Shown: positions 1 to 6,672 of the stretch, one piece after another
Position numbering within the stretch: position 1 is the stretch's first letter
How the letters are laid out: each line of letters starts with the position of its first letter
NCBI GenBank assembly: GCA_025354965.1
Contig: JANXLW010000058.1
Coordinates: 1 to 13,008 of the forward strand
DNA length: 13,008 nt
Source of the DNA: Betaproteobacteria bacterium
GTDB lineage: Bacteria > Pseudomonadota > Gammaproteobacteria > Burkholderiales > Burkholderiaceae_C
Reading direction: 5' to 3'
Translations under genes and position numbers: made by a program
Notes under the pieces: generated by a model
Database searches by the model: none
Told to the model about the DNA's origin: nothing
The model's input: only the letters and a program-made list of their open reading frames with translations

Positions 1-58
1 GGGCCAGGCTCAGTGCGCAGGCACAGGACACCAGGATTCGGGGTAGGTTGTTTCGCAC
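1..58 (-). CDS. 5' end of an exported protein gene, product unknown (cut by window edge)
   Basis: Reading the minus strand from a GTG at 58-56 gives a short basic N-terminus followed by a hydrophobic stretch (VRNNLPRILVSCACALSLA), a typical start of a signal peptide or lipoprotein signal. An AAGGA Shine-Dalgarno sequence lies 7 bases upstream of the GTG, which decides the start. Only 19 codons are inside the window, so the product cannot be named. It is transcribed divergently from the TonB-dependent receptor and shares its 359-base upstream region, so it may belong to the same uptake locus; that link is an inference from position only. Confidence 0.5.
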   Translation of the reverse strand, partial: MRNNLPRILVSCACALSLA

Positions 59-270
59 TTTGTTTTCCTTAGTCAAAAACGTGTCAGGGACTAACCAACA
101 CAATGAGGTGATGAGTCTGTGGAAGAAGTGTGCGAAGTATATGTGTAATTTAGCTACATTAAATTAAAGGATGACCTATGGAAAACCCGCAATTTCTCTG
201 AGATTGAGGGAAAGTAGTTGTGAAAATGCCGAAAAATCGCAATAAATGAAGGAAATTTAGAATACTTGAA

Positions 271-288
271 TAGAAATTAGGGTTTCTA
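271..288. promoter_or_regulatory. Operator-like palindrome TAGAAA-N6-TTTCTA
   Basis: TAGAAA at 271-276 and TTTCTA at 283-288 form a perfect 6-base inverted repeat around a 6-base spacer. Such symmetry suits a dimeric helix-turn-helix regulator. It lies about 130 bases upstream of the receptor start in a non-coding region. The binding protein is unknown, and a 12-base dyad in AT-rich DNA can arise by chance. Confidence 0.3.
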
Positions 289-328
289 CCATAAAAATAA
301 ATCTCTTGTTTTGGTACAAACGTCATTG

Positions 329-344
329 AGTGATTGGGATCACC
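329..344. promoter_or_regulatory. CRP-like site (GTGA-N6-TCAC)
   Basis: AGTGATTGGGATCACC contains the CRP core half-sites GTGA and TCAC at the canonical 6-base spacing (consensus TGTGA-N6-TCACA); the repeat is symmetric over GTGAT and ATCAC. It lies about 75 bases upstream of the receptor start codon. It overlaps the spacer of the weak promoter proposed at 326-353, a position more typical of a repressor operator than of an activator site. Either a CRP/Vfr-type regulator or another dimeric regulator could bind here. Confidence 0.4.
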
Positions 345-404
345 CATTATTTTCGTAACCTTTTGAGCTGCCGTTCAGAGGTAACTATCAATTCGATGAG
401 CAAC

Positions 405-410
405 AGGAGA
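405..410 (+). promoter_or_regulatory. Ribosome binding site of the receptor gene
   Basis: AGGAGA lies 7 bases upstream of the ATG at 418. It is a strong match to the Shine-Dalgarno sequence and fixes the start of the TonB-dependent receptor. Confidence 0.75.
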
Positions 411-417
411 CTATTTA

Positions 418-3228
418 ATGAAAACTTCCTCGACTAAGCGTGGCAAAACGTTTGCGTCACGGCATTCCGTGTTCAAGCTGGCGCCAGTAGCTGCTGGTTG
501 CGCTGCGTTGCTGATGACAACGGGCTATGTCTACGCCCAGCAAGCTGACCCCACCTTGAGCACGGTCACAGTGACCGGCATTCGCAAGGGTATTGAAGAT
601 GCCATCTCGGTTAAGAGGAATTCCGACTCTATCGTTGAAGCAATTTCGGCTGAAGATATAGGCAAGCTGCCAGACACCACCATTGCCGAGTCGCTGGCGC
701 GCTTGCCCGGTGTGACCACGCAGCGCACCAAGTCTGGACAGGCCTCCAACATCAGCATTCGCGGCCTTGGCCCGGACTTCAACGGCTACTTATTGAACGG
801 CCGTGAACAGACCAGCACCGGCGACAGTCGTGCGGTTGATATGAGTGTTTATCCGGCCGAACTCATCGCTGGCGCAACGGTCTACAAGACGACCGATGCA
901 GCCCTGATGACTGCTGGCCTTGCCGGCACAATTGACAACCGCTTGATCGATCCTTTGAATTTCAGTAGCCGTGTGCTATCTGCCAACCTTGAAAAGGTTC
1001 GCACGGGTGTTGGCCTGGATGGCGTGCCTGAAGGGACGGGTACCCGCAAGAGCTTGACCTACATTGACCAGTTTTTTGATCGCAAACTCGGCATCGCTCT
1101 TGGCTTGGTCCGCGTCGATGGCACAAGCAATGAAATCGCCACGGGTGGCTGGGGTGATGCAACAGGCACCGCAACCTTGACAGATGGGACCGTGATGCCC
1201 GGCGTCACAGTGAAGGGCTTCGGCAACGGCGTCGACTTCACCAGCAGAAGGATCACGGACAATCGCACCGGCGCTGCCGCGATTATCGCTTTCAAGCCGA
1301 ACCCGAACTTCAGCAGTCAACTGGATTTGTTCTACGCCACCGCCGACACCGCCAAGAAGGAAGCGCGGATTCAGGGTGGTAGTTTCTCCAGCCTTACCAA
1401 TGCAACGGTTGTCAACGGTGTAGCCACCAGCGGAACCTTTCAGATGGGCGCAAGCCCGAACGGTCTGATTGATCGCACCGAAATCATCTTTGACAATGAC
1501 GTTGTCAAATCACTGGGCTGGAAGAACACGCTGAAGATGGAAAGCGGATGGACCGCAGCGCTTGATCTGAGCCACAATTCAGCCGAGCGTGTCGAGCGCG
1601 ACATCGAAGCCTACGCCGGCATTCCCGGTGCTGACACCCTGTCTTTTGATACCACCAGCGGCAGCGCCAGATTTACCCTGGGCAGCCCGCTCAGCTATAC
1701 CGACCCCAATGTGATCAAAATCCGTGACCAAACCGGTTGGAGCGGCATTTCCGGCGTGCCGCAAGCCGGTTACTCGAAAGGCCCGACCATCAGGGACAGC
1801 GTCAATGCCATCCGCTTCGATCTGAAGCATGATTTGGCAGAGGGGTCGATGTTCACCGAGGTTCAATTCGGTGCCAACTACACCAATCGCACTAAGGACC
1901 GCGTCACCGATGAAGGCTTGATTGTTTCGGCTACCAATGGCGGCCATGATCCGTTTTCATTCCCGGCAAATGCCTATGTCGCGACGAATGTGGGTGGCAC
2001 AGGTCTCAATTTGTTGACCTTTGACCCGACGGCCGGTTTGTGGCCCGGTGCCGTGCTGCTGCGCAAATTCAATGACGATATTCTGTCGAAGACCTGGGGT
2101 GTCAAGGAAAAGGTCTTCACCGGCTATGTCAAGGCAGGAATTGATACCGAATTCGCAAAGATTCCGGTCCGCGGCAATGTCGGCGTGCAGATTGTCAACA
2201 CGGACCAATCCTCTAGCGGCTATCAGGCCGGCATCGGTTCTGGCGTCGTCTTGACCAATCCGGCACAGTCGCTGACGACGAATGGAACCACCTATACTGA
2301 TTTCCTGCCGTCCCTGAACTTGACTGGCGACCTCGGCTCCGGGAATTTGCTGCGTTTGGGTGTGGCTGAGCAAATCGCTCGTCCGACCCTGACCGACATG
2401 CGAAATTCTTTCGCTGCAAGCGTGGACACCAACGCCGGCGACACGGCGACCTTCGGCAAGTTTGTGGGCTCATCTGGCAACCCGCTGCTGAAACCGTTTA
2501 AAGCCCTTGCCTTTGACCTGTCGTTCGAGAAATACTTTGGCAAGAAGGGTTACGTAAGTGCGGCGGCGTTCTACAAACAGCTCGACACTTACATTACGCC
2601 CGCAACCAACACGGCTTACGACTTTGCCGGCTATGTATCTGCGCTCGGCTTGACCACTCCGCCGGCAGGTACAGTTGGAACTTACACGACCACGGTCAAC
2701 GGAACTGGCGGTAGCCTGCGCGGTATCGAATTGACTGCTTCAGCACCATTCAACCTGCTTGTTCCGATCCTGGATGGCTTCGGAGCCAACGGAAGCATCT
2801 CGACAACCTCAAGCTCGGTCAACATGCCGAACCTGATTGGCCTGAACCCGTCACAGCAGGTACCCTCGGGTGGGCAGACAATCCCCTTGCCAGGCCTGTC
2901 AACGCACAATGCAAAGCTGACTCTGTACTATGAAAAGGCCGGCTTCAGCGCATTTATTGCAAACAACTACCGTTCCACCTATGTCGGCAGCGTTGCCAAT
3001 GATGCGATCGGCGGTTACCCGACCTTGCGCTACATCCAGGGCTCGACCTGGTTGTCTGCCCAGGTTGGCTATGAAGTCCAGGAAGGCCCGTTCAAAGGAC
3101 TGGGTATGCGGCTGGAAGGCAATAACCTGAATGCTCCGGTGTATCGCCAGTTGAAGGCAGACGGATCGGTTGACTCCGAAAACAAGACTGGCAAGACCAT
3201 CATGTTCAAGTTGTCGTACAAGTATTGA
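418..3228 (+). CDS. TonB-dependent receptor (Xanthomonas/Caulobacter type)
   Basis: Outer-membrane gated channel that takes up a specific ligand using energy from TonB-ExbB-ExbD. The 936-residue product has a signal peptide (about residues 1-40, cleavage after VYA), a TonB-box-like stretch (TVTVTG, about 49-54), a plug domain (about 60-180, with IADTIAESLARLPGV-like and SIRGLGPDFNGYLLNGRE segments) and a long beta-barrel ending in an aromatic residue (FKLSYKY). The plug wording (EDIGKLPDTTIAESLARLPG) is characteristic of the TonB-Xanth-Caul family (TIGR01782), whose known members often import carbohydrates or plant-derived compounds. There is no N-terminal signalling domain, so no built-in sigma-factor control. 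The flavin-dependent halogenase gene 117 bases downstream suggests an aromatic or conjugated ligand, but the substrate cannot be read from the sequence. Confidence 0.93.
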   Translation: MKTSSTKRGKTFASRHSVFKLAPVAAGCAALLMTTGYVYAQQADPTLSTVTVTGIRKGIEDAISVKRNSDSIVEAISAEDIGKLPDTTIAESLARLPGVTTQRTKSGQASNISIRGLGPDFNGYLLNGREQTSTGDSRAVDMSVYPAELIAGATVYKTTDAALMTAGLAGTIDNRLIDPLNFSSRVLSANLEKVRTGVGLDGVPEGTGTRKSLTYIDQFFDRKLGIALGLVRVDGTSNEIATGGWGDATGTATLTDGTVMPGVTVKGFGNGVDFTSRRITDNRTGAAAIIAFKPNPNFSSQLDLFYATADTAKKEARIQGGSFSSLTNATVVNGVATSGTFQMGASPNGLIDRTEIIFDNDVVKSLGWKNTLKMESGWTAALDLSHNSAERVERDIEAYAGIPGADTLSFDTTSGSARFTLGSPLSYTDPNVIKIRDQTGWSGISGVPQAGYSKGPTIRDSVNAIRFDLKHDLAEGSMFTEVQFGANYTNRTKDRVTDEGLIVSATNGGHDPFSFPANAYVATNVGGTGLNLLTFDPTAGLWPGAVLLRKFNDDILSKTWGVKEKVFTGYVKAGIDTEFAKIPVRGNVGVQIVNTDQSSSGYQAGIGSGVVLTNPAQSLTTNGTTYTDFLPSLNLTGDLGSGNLLRLGVAEQIARPTLTDMRNSFAASVDTNAGDTATFGKFVGSSGNPLLKPFKALAFDLSFEKYFGKKGYVSAAAFYKQLDTYITPATNTAYDFAGYVSALGLTTPPAGTVGTYTTTVNGTGGSLRGIELTASAPFNLLVPILDGFGANGSISTTSSSVNMPNLIGLNPSQQVPSGGQTIPLPGLSTHNAKLTLYYEKAGFSAFIANNYRSTYVGSVANDAIGGYPTLRYIQGSTWLSAQVGYEVQEGPFKGLGMRLEGNNLNAPVYRQLKADGSVDSENKTGKTIMFKLSYKY

Positions 3229-3243
3229 TTACCTGACTTAATG

Positions 3244-3284
3244 AAACCCCTTGCCGAGTCAAATTGGCAAGGGGTTTGTTTTTT
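3244..3284 (+). terminator. Intrinsic terminator after the receptor gene
   Basis: AAACCCCTTGCC (3244-3255) and GGCAAGGGGTTT (3266-3277) pair perfectly over 12 bases around a 10-base loop, followed by a T-rich run to 3284. It begins 15 bases after the receptor stop codon. It should end most receptor transcripts, so the halogenase gene either depends on readthrough or has its own promoter in 3285-3345. The A-rich left arm could also let it work on the other strand. Confidence 0.9.
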
Positions 3285-3333
3285 GCGGTTGCGAATCGTG
3301 ATGAGTCAGAATGACTGACTATTAGCTATGAGT

Positions 3334-3337
3334 GGAG
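3334..3337 (+). promoter_or_regulatory. Shine-Dalgarno that favours the internal ATG at 3346
   Basis: GGAG lies 8 bases before the ATG at 3346, with AAGG closer in. The earlier in-frame ATG at 3328 has no purine-rich sequence in front of it. The start at 3346 is therefore preferred. Confidence 0.6.
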
Positions 3338-3345
3338 TCAAGGTG

Positions 3346-4866
3346 ATGGATCAATGCAAAATCGGTGATGTGGTTATCGTCGGCGGTGGGACCTCTGGCT
3401 GGATGACAGCGGCGGCGCTTTCCAAAGTGCTTAAAGGCAAATACAACATCAAGGTGGTCGAGTCCGATGAAATCGCCACGATCGGAGTTGGTGAAGCCAC
3501 CATCCCCATGATCAATTTGTTCAATCGGCTACTTGAGTTGAACGAAGATGAATTTGTTCGCGAGACGCAAGCCTCATTCAAATTGGGTATCGAATTCGTT
3601 AACTGGGGGCGCCTCGGCGATCGGTACATCCATGGATTTGGTGTGATCGGGCAAGACAACTGGACGGTCGATTTCCATCAGTATTGGCTCAAGCAATATC
3701 TGGCTGGTAAGGCGCAGGGTTTGGATCATTACTCAATCAACACTGCGGCCTGCCTGCAGAATAAGTTTATTCGGGCGCAGTCGGATATGCCCAATTCGCC
3801 GCTGGCTCAAATTGCCCATGCATTCCACTTCGATGCCGGGCTTTACGCCAAGTTTTTACGGAAATTCAGTGAGGCGCGCGGTGTCACTCGAATTGAGGGA
3901 AAGATAGTCGATGTCGCCATTCGCGAAGGCGATGGTCATATTGAATCCGTCATTCTGGAAGGTGGCCACAAAATAGAGGGGAGCCTGTTCATTGATTGTT
4001 CCGGTTTTCGTGCGCTGTTGATCGAAGGCGCTTTGAAGACGGGTTATGACGATTGGTCGCATTGGTTGCCCTGCGACAGGGCGATAGCGATTCCTTGCAC
4101 GTCGGTGAAGGAACTCACCCCCTATACGAGGTCGACCGCCAGAAGCGCTGGCTGGCAGTGGAGAATTCCATTGCAGCACCGAACTGGCAATGGACACGTG
4201 TTTTCCAGCCGGTTCATGAGTGAGGATGAAGCCACAGCACTGTTATTGAGTAATCTTGACGGTGCGCCAATGGCAGATCCCCGCACTGTGAAGTTCACTG
4301 CGGGAAAGCGAAAAAGGGCATGGAACAAGAATTGTGTATCCATCGGGTTGTCCAGCGGATTCCTGGAGCCGCTTGAATCAACCAGCATTCATTTGATTCA
4401 AATGGGTATTGCTCACCTGTTGACCTTTTTTCCGGCCGCCAGCTTTGAGGAAGAGGATGTTGCTCAATACAACCGCATCATGGACCAGGAGTACGACTGG
4501 GTGCGCGATTTCATCATTCTTCATTACAAGGCAACCGAGCGTAAGGATTCTGACTTCTGGAACTATTGCCGTGAGATGAAGGTACCGGAAACCCTGAAAA
4601 ACAGAATGGATTTGTTCCGAACCAATGGCCGGGTGTACAGGGAAGGCAATGAGTTGTTTACCAAAGTCAGTTGGCTGCAAGTGATGCACGGCCAGCGTAT
4701 CCAACCCAGGTCTTATCATCCTTTGACAGATTTGCTCGGTGAAGAAGAAATTCAGAACTACCTGGAAGAGGTGGAAAGTGTGATCAAAGCTTGTGTGGAT
4801 GTCATGCCGACCCATGCTGATTTCATTGCCAAAAATTGCGCAGCTGTGGCGCCAGTCTTGGTTTAG
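3346..4866 (+). CDS. Flavin-dependent tryptophan-halogenase-like enzyme
   Basis: Cytoplasmic FADH2-dependent halogenase of the tryptophan halogenase family: it makes hypohalous acid from halide, oxygen and reduced flavin and halogenates an electron-rich, usually indole-like substrate. From the start at 3346 the protein has 506 residues, normal for the family. Visible hallmarks are the FAD-binding GGGTSGW (13-19), the catalytic lysine in ASFKLGI (K79, the same number as in PrnA), WQWRIP (270-275, the WxWxIP halogenase signature) and the conserved glutamate in PLEST (E344). All key residues are present, so it should be active. An upstream in-frame ATG at 3328 would add six residues but lacks a ribosome binding site. 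Enzymes of this clade beside TonB-dependent receptors are common in Caulobacterales and Xanthomonadales; most have unknown natural substrates, and at least one prefers bromide. No flavin reductase is encoded here, so reduced flavin must come from elsewhere. Confidence 0.92.
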   Translation: MDQCKIGDVVIVGGGTSGWMTAAALSKVLKGKYNIKVVESDEIATIGVGEATIPMINLFNRLLELNEDEFVRETQASFKLGIEFVNWGRLGDRYIHGFGVIGQDNWTVDFHQYWLKQYLAGKAQGLDHYSINTAACLQNKFIRAQSDMPNSPLAQIAHAFHFDAGLYAKFLRKFSEARGVTRIEGKIVDVAIREGDGHIESVILEGGHKIEGSLFIDCSGFRALLIEGALKTGYDDWSHWLPCDRAIAIPCTSVKELTPYTRSTARSAGWQWRIPLQHRTGNGHVFSSRFMSEDEATALLLSNLDGAPMADPRTVKFTAGKRKRAWNKNCVSIGLSSGFLEPLESTSIHLIQMGIAHLLTFFPAASFEEEDVAQYNRIMDQEYDWVRDFIILHYKATERKDSDFWNYCREMKVPETLKNRMDLFRTNGRVYREGNELFTKVSWLQVMHGQRIQPRSYHPLTDLLGEEEIQNYLEEVESVIKACVDVMPTHADFIAKNCAAVAPVLV

Positions 4867-4888
4867 TAATAGCATTCAAATTTTTGCC

Positions 4889-5743
4889 ATGCGTACTCAA
4901 AATATTTTGCTCGTATTTCTTGTCAGCCTTGCTACCGTTTCGCCTTCTATGTCGGCGGCGGCGGCGAGTGAGGCCACGAAGGGAGTTATCAAGGCCATTG
5001 AGGCGAGGGATTGTGTTGAGGCGGCTCGTCAACTCAATCTTGCACTGTCTGGCGGTAGCCCGGAGGGCTTGCTGCTGGGTGGCGCGATGTTCGAGCAGGG
5101 TCTTTGTTTGAAACAGAACACGGAGCGGGCGTCCCGCCTTTACTTGCGAGCTGCTGACGCTGGCGCCCGCAGTGCTCGTTCTCGCTTGGCCGCGCTTTAC
5201 GCATCGCCTGGGGGTGGGCTGGACAAAGGTGCCGCAATATGGTGGGGCTTGCAGGCTGACTTACCCTTGCCCAAACCTTGTGTAGTTAACAGCGATCTTC
5301 GCGGTAATGCTGAACTTTTTGCACAGACGATCAGTAACTGGCCCGCAGGCGTGCTTGATGCCTGCGTGCATGTCACTGGCGTGCTGGCGACACTGGATGC
5401 GGAATTTGTCGTCAAGCCGCAGGTGCAAGCGCGTGAAAGCGTGTCTGTTGATTTTCACCCAACCGACGGGCGCCTGGAAGTCAGCGCCAACCAGACGAAT
5501 CTGGCGCTCATCGACAACAGTCCTCGCGTCGTGACGACAAACAATGTGGTTGGGGTCAACAATGCGCAACAGAGCGCAACAACTGATCAAATGCGTGTGC
5601 TGTTAGCCCAAGAAGAAAGGGCGCAGCTTGCAAAACGTGTTGAAAGTGTCAGCCGTGATGCAATCGTGCGCTTTCCACGACCCGCTGGTATGGACACTAG
5701 CTGGCGCATACAACTGTCCATAGAGTCAGTTCGCGATCGCTGA
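4889..5743 (+). CDS. Exported Sel1/TPR-like repeat protein, function unknown
   Basis: Predicted 284-residue exported protein. The ATG at 4889 is chosen because it begins a clear signal peptide (RTQNILLVFLVSLATVSPSMSAAAA, about residues 2-26, split here by its hydrophobic core); the open frame extends upstream to 4793 but there overlaps the halogenase gene. Residues about 58-105 resemble one to one and a half Sel1 repeats (LGGAMFEQGLCL, then RASRLYLRAADAGARSARS and LAALYA). The rest (110-284) is unrecognised and beta-rich in appearance, with four cysteines (42, 73, 131, 159) that could form disulfides in the periplasm. It starts 22 bases after the halogenase stop, so the two are probably co-transcribed; no Shine-Dalgarno is visible, suggesting coupling to halogenase translation. 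Sel1 proteins usually act as interaction scaffolds. A role with the receptor or halogenase is only inferred from position. Confidence 0.75.
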   Translation: MRTQNILLVFLVSLATVSPSMSAAAASEATKGVIKAIEARDCVEAARQLNLALSGGSPEGLLLGGAMFEQGLCLKQNTERASRLYLRAADAGARSARSRLAALYASPGGGLDKGAAIWWGLQADLPLPKPCVVNSDLRGNAELFAQTISNWPAGVLDACVHVTGVLATLDAEFVVKPQVQARESVSVDFHPTDGRLEVSANQTNLALIDNSPRVVTTNNVVGVNNAQQSATTDQMRVLLAQEERAQLAKRVESVSRDAIVRFPRPAGMDTSWRIQLSIESVRDR

Positions 5744-5771
5744 CTCAGCGCTGCGCCGTTCCACCTATTTG

Positions 5772-6350
5772 CTATTTGTCGTGGCAGGTTGTGCACAGGG
5801 AGCTTTGCACCATCGATACCTTGATCAGCCCTTTACCACCGTCTGCGGTGAACGTGTTGTGTACATCGTGGCAAGTGGTGCATTCCATTTTGCCGCTTGA
5901 CAGCATGCTGACCGCGATGGTCCCTGATTTTGTCTGTGCACCCGCACCGATTGTCACGTTATGTGTTGTCGCGTGCAGCGAACCATCTGCAGCGGCAAGT
6001 CCATCGTCGTAGACGATGCCAATTGGATGGTCGTTGGAAAGGTTGGTGCCCAGGTTTGATTTACCGGCTATCTTGAAGTTATTGGATGCCAGCACTCCGT
6101 CATGACAGGCCAGACATAGTTTCGAGGATGCCCCGGGTTGACCACCACCTTTTGCCTGCATCGTCGTGGATGTGTAAGGTGTAAAGACCGCTGCCCCCGT
6201 TTCGAGACCCGATGTTCGCGTGTGGCAGACCGCACAGGCATTTGTGGCGCTATTGCCACGCGAAAAATCATGGGTTGAACCGGAAAACGAGCCAGCCTGG
6301 GCTGTTGATGCCAAGACTAGAGCAGATGCAATTACAAGTGTCTTAAACAT
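5772..6350 (-). CDS. Exported tetrahaem c-type cytochrome
   Basis: Periplasmic electron-transfer protein of 192 residues. A signal peptide (1-19, cleavage after AQA) is followed by four CXXCH haem-attachment motifs: CAVCH 39-43, CLACH 79-83, CTTCH 157-161 and CTTCH 186-190, the last two residues from the end. Histidines outside the motifs (27, 108, 126, 130, 164) could serve as distal ligands, enough for four bis-His haems. The wording LCLACHDG, LSNDHPIG and MECTTCHDVHN resembles the small multihaem (doubled CXXCH) cytochromes known from Geobacter and other metal-reducing bacteria. AGGAA lies 5 bases before the ATG. The gene converges on the Sel1-protein gene with a 28-base gap and no obvious terminator. 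An FNR-like box lies about 145 bases upstream. No partner oxidoreductase is next to it, so its electron donor and acceptor are unknown. Confidence 0.88.
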   Translation of the reverse strand: MFKTLVIASALVLASTAQAGSFSGSTHDFSRGNSATNACAVCHTRTSGLETGAAVFTPYTSTTMQAKGGGQPGASSKLCLACHDGVLASNNFKIAGKSNLGTNLSNDHPIGIVYDDGLAAADGSLHATTHNVTIGAGAQTKSGTIAVSMLSSGKMECTTCHDVHNTFTADGGKGLIKVSMVQSSLCTTCHDK

Positions 6351-6461
6351 GATGCTTCCTTTCGGGTTCTCCTCCAGATCAAGTGACCTGATGCTCGGTG
6401 ATCCCTTGGTTGAATTGTATAAAATTTGTTTTAAATTGCAACTAAAAGTAAAAAAATAATT

Positions 6462-6467
6462 TTAATA
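6462..6467 (-). promoter_or_regulatory. Candidate -10 element of the cytochrome promoter
   Basis: Read on the minus strand this is TATTAA; the overlapping TAATAT at 6470-6465 is an alternative. Both lie roughly where the -10 hexamer should be for a class II FNR-activated promoter with the box centred at 6495.5, which predicts a start of transcription near 6454. The predicted untranslated leader would be about 100 bases. Confidence 0.35.
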
Positions 6468-6488
6468 TTACATTTATTGGTACTTGAA

Positions 6489-6502
6489 TTGATTTTAGTC
6501 AA
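6489..6502 (-). promoter_or_regulatory. FNR/ANR-type box
   Basis: The plus strand reads TTGAT-TTTA-GTCAA and the minus strand TTGAC-TAAA-ATCAA. This matches the FNR consensus TTGAT-N4-ATCAA at 9 of 10 defined positions and is a near-perfect dyad. It lies upstream of the tetrahaem cytochrome gene, and -10-like hexamers follow at the distance expected for FNR acting at -41.5. Expression under low oxygen is the natural reading. Confidence 0.6.
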
Positions 6503-6672
6503 GCCTTTTAGGCCTGAAAACGAATGGCAATACGGGATTGGATTCGGCTATAAACTTAAGTCATTCCCAATCGAGAATGGCATCTAAATGCTGACGCGAT
6601 TGAAGGCGGTGGTTTAGTACTTCGTGACACTGCACCACGCTTGTTGTAAAAGTAACAACAGGTAACGTTTTA

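Larger units (their letters stand above)
59..417. promoter_or_regulatory. AT-rich divergent intergenic control region
   Basis: This 359-base gene-free stretch separates the minus-strand exported-protein gene from the receptor gene. It is far richer in A and T than the flanking coding DNA. It contains two clear inverted repeats (271-288 and 329-344), annotated separately. A weak sigma-70-like promoter for the receptor can be drawn with TTGAGT at 326-331 and TATTTT at 348-353 (16-base spacer), but both hexamers match the consensus at only four positions. A short minus-strand open frame at 159-347 has no coding character and was not called. Confidence 0.55.
6351..6672. promoter_or_regulatory. 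AT-rich intergenic region: cytochrome promoter region and mutL 3' end
   Basis: This 322-base gene-free stretch lies between the cytochrome start and the mutL stop, both on the minus strand. Its centre (about 6413-6480) is very rich in A and T and includes a run of seven A. It contains the FNR-like box and the proposed minus-strand -10 element, annotated separately. A weak hairpin (TGTTGT 6642-6647 with ACAACA 6655-6660) lies just beyond the mutL stop but lacks a T-run, so it is not called a terminator. Confidence 0.5.

Noticed and set aside
159..347. 62-codon minus-strand open frame in the receptor upstream region
   Set aside because: AT-rich, no ribosome binding site, no protein-like pattern, and it runs across the operator-like palindromes.
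4793..4888. Upstream extension of the Sel1-like protein to an ATG at 4793
   Set aside because: It would overlap the halogenase by 74 bases and bury the clear signal peptide 32 residues inside the protein.
6562..6579. Inverted repeat CATTC/GAATG in the cytochrome-mutL gap
   Set aside because: The 5-base stem with an 8-base loop is short enough to be chance in this AT-rich stretch.
6642..6660. Hairpin TGTTGT/ACAACA as a mutL terminator
   Set aside because: The stem is only 6 bases, rich in A-T pairs, and no T-run follows it on the minus strand.
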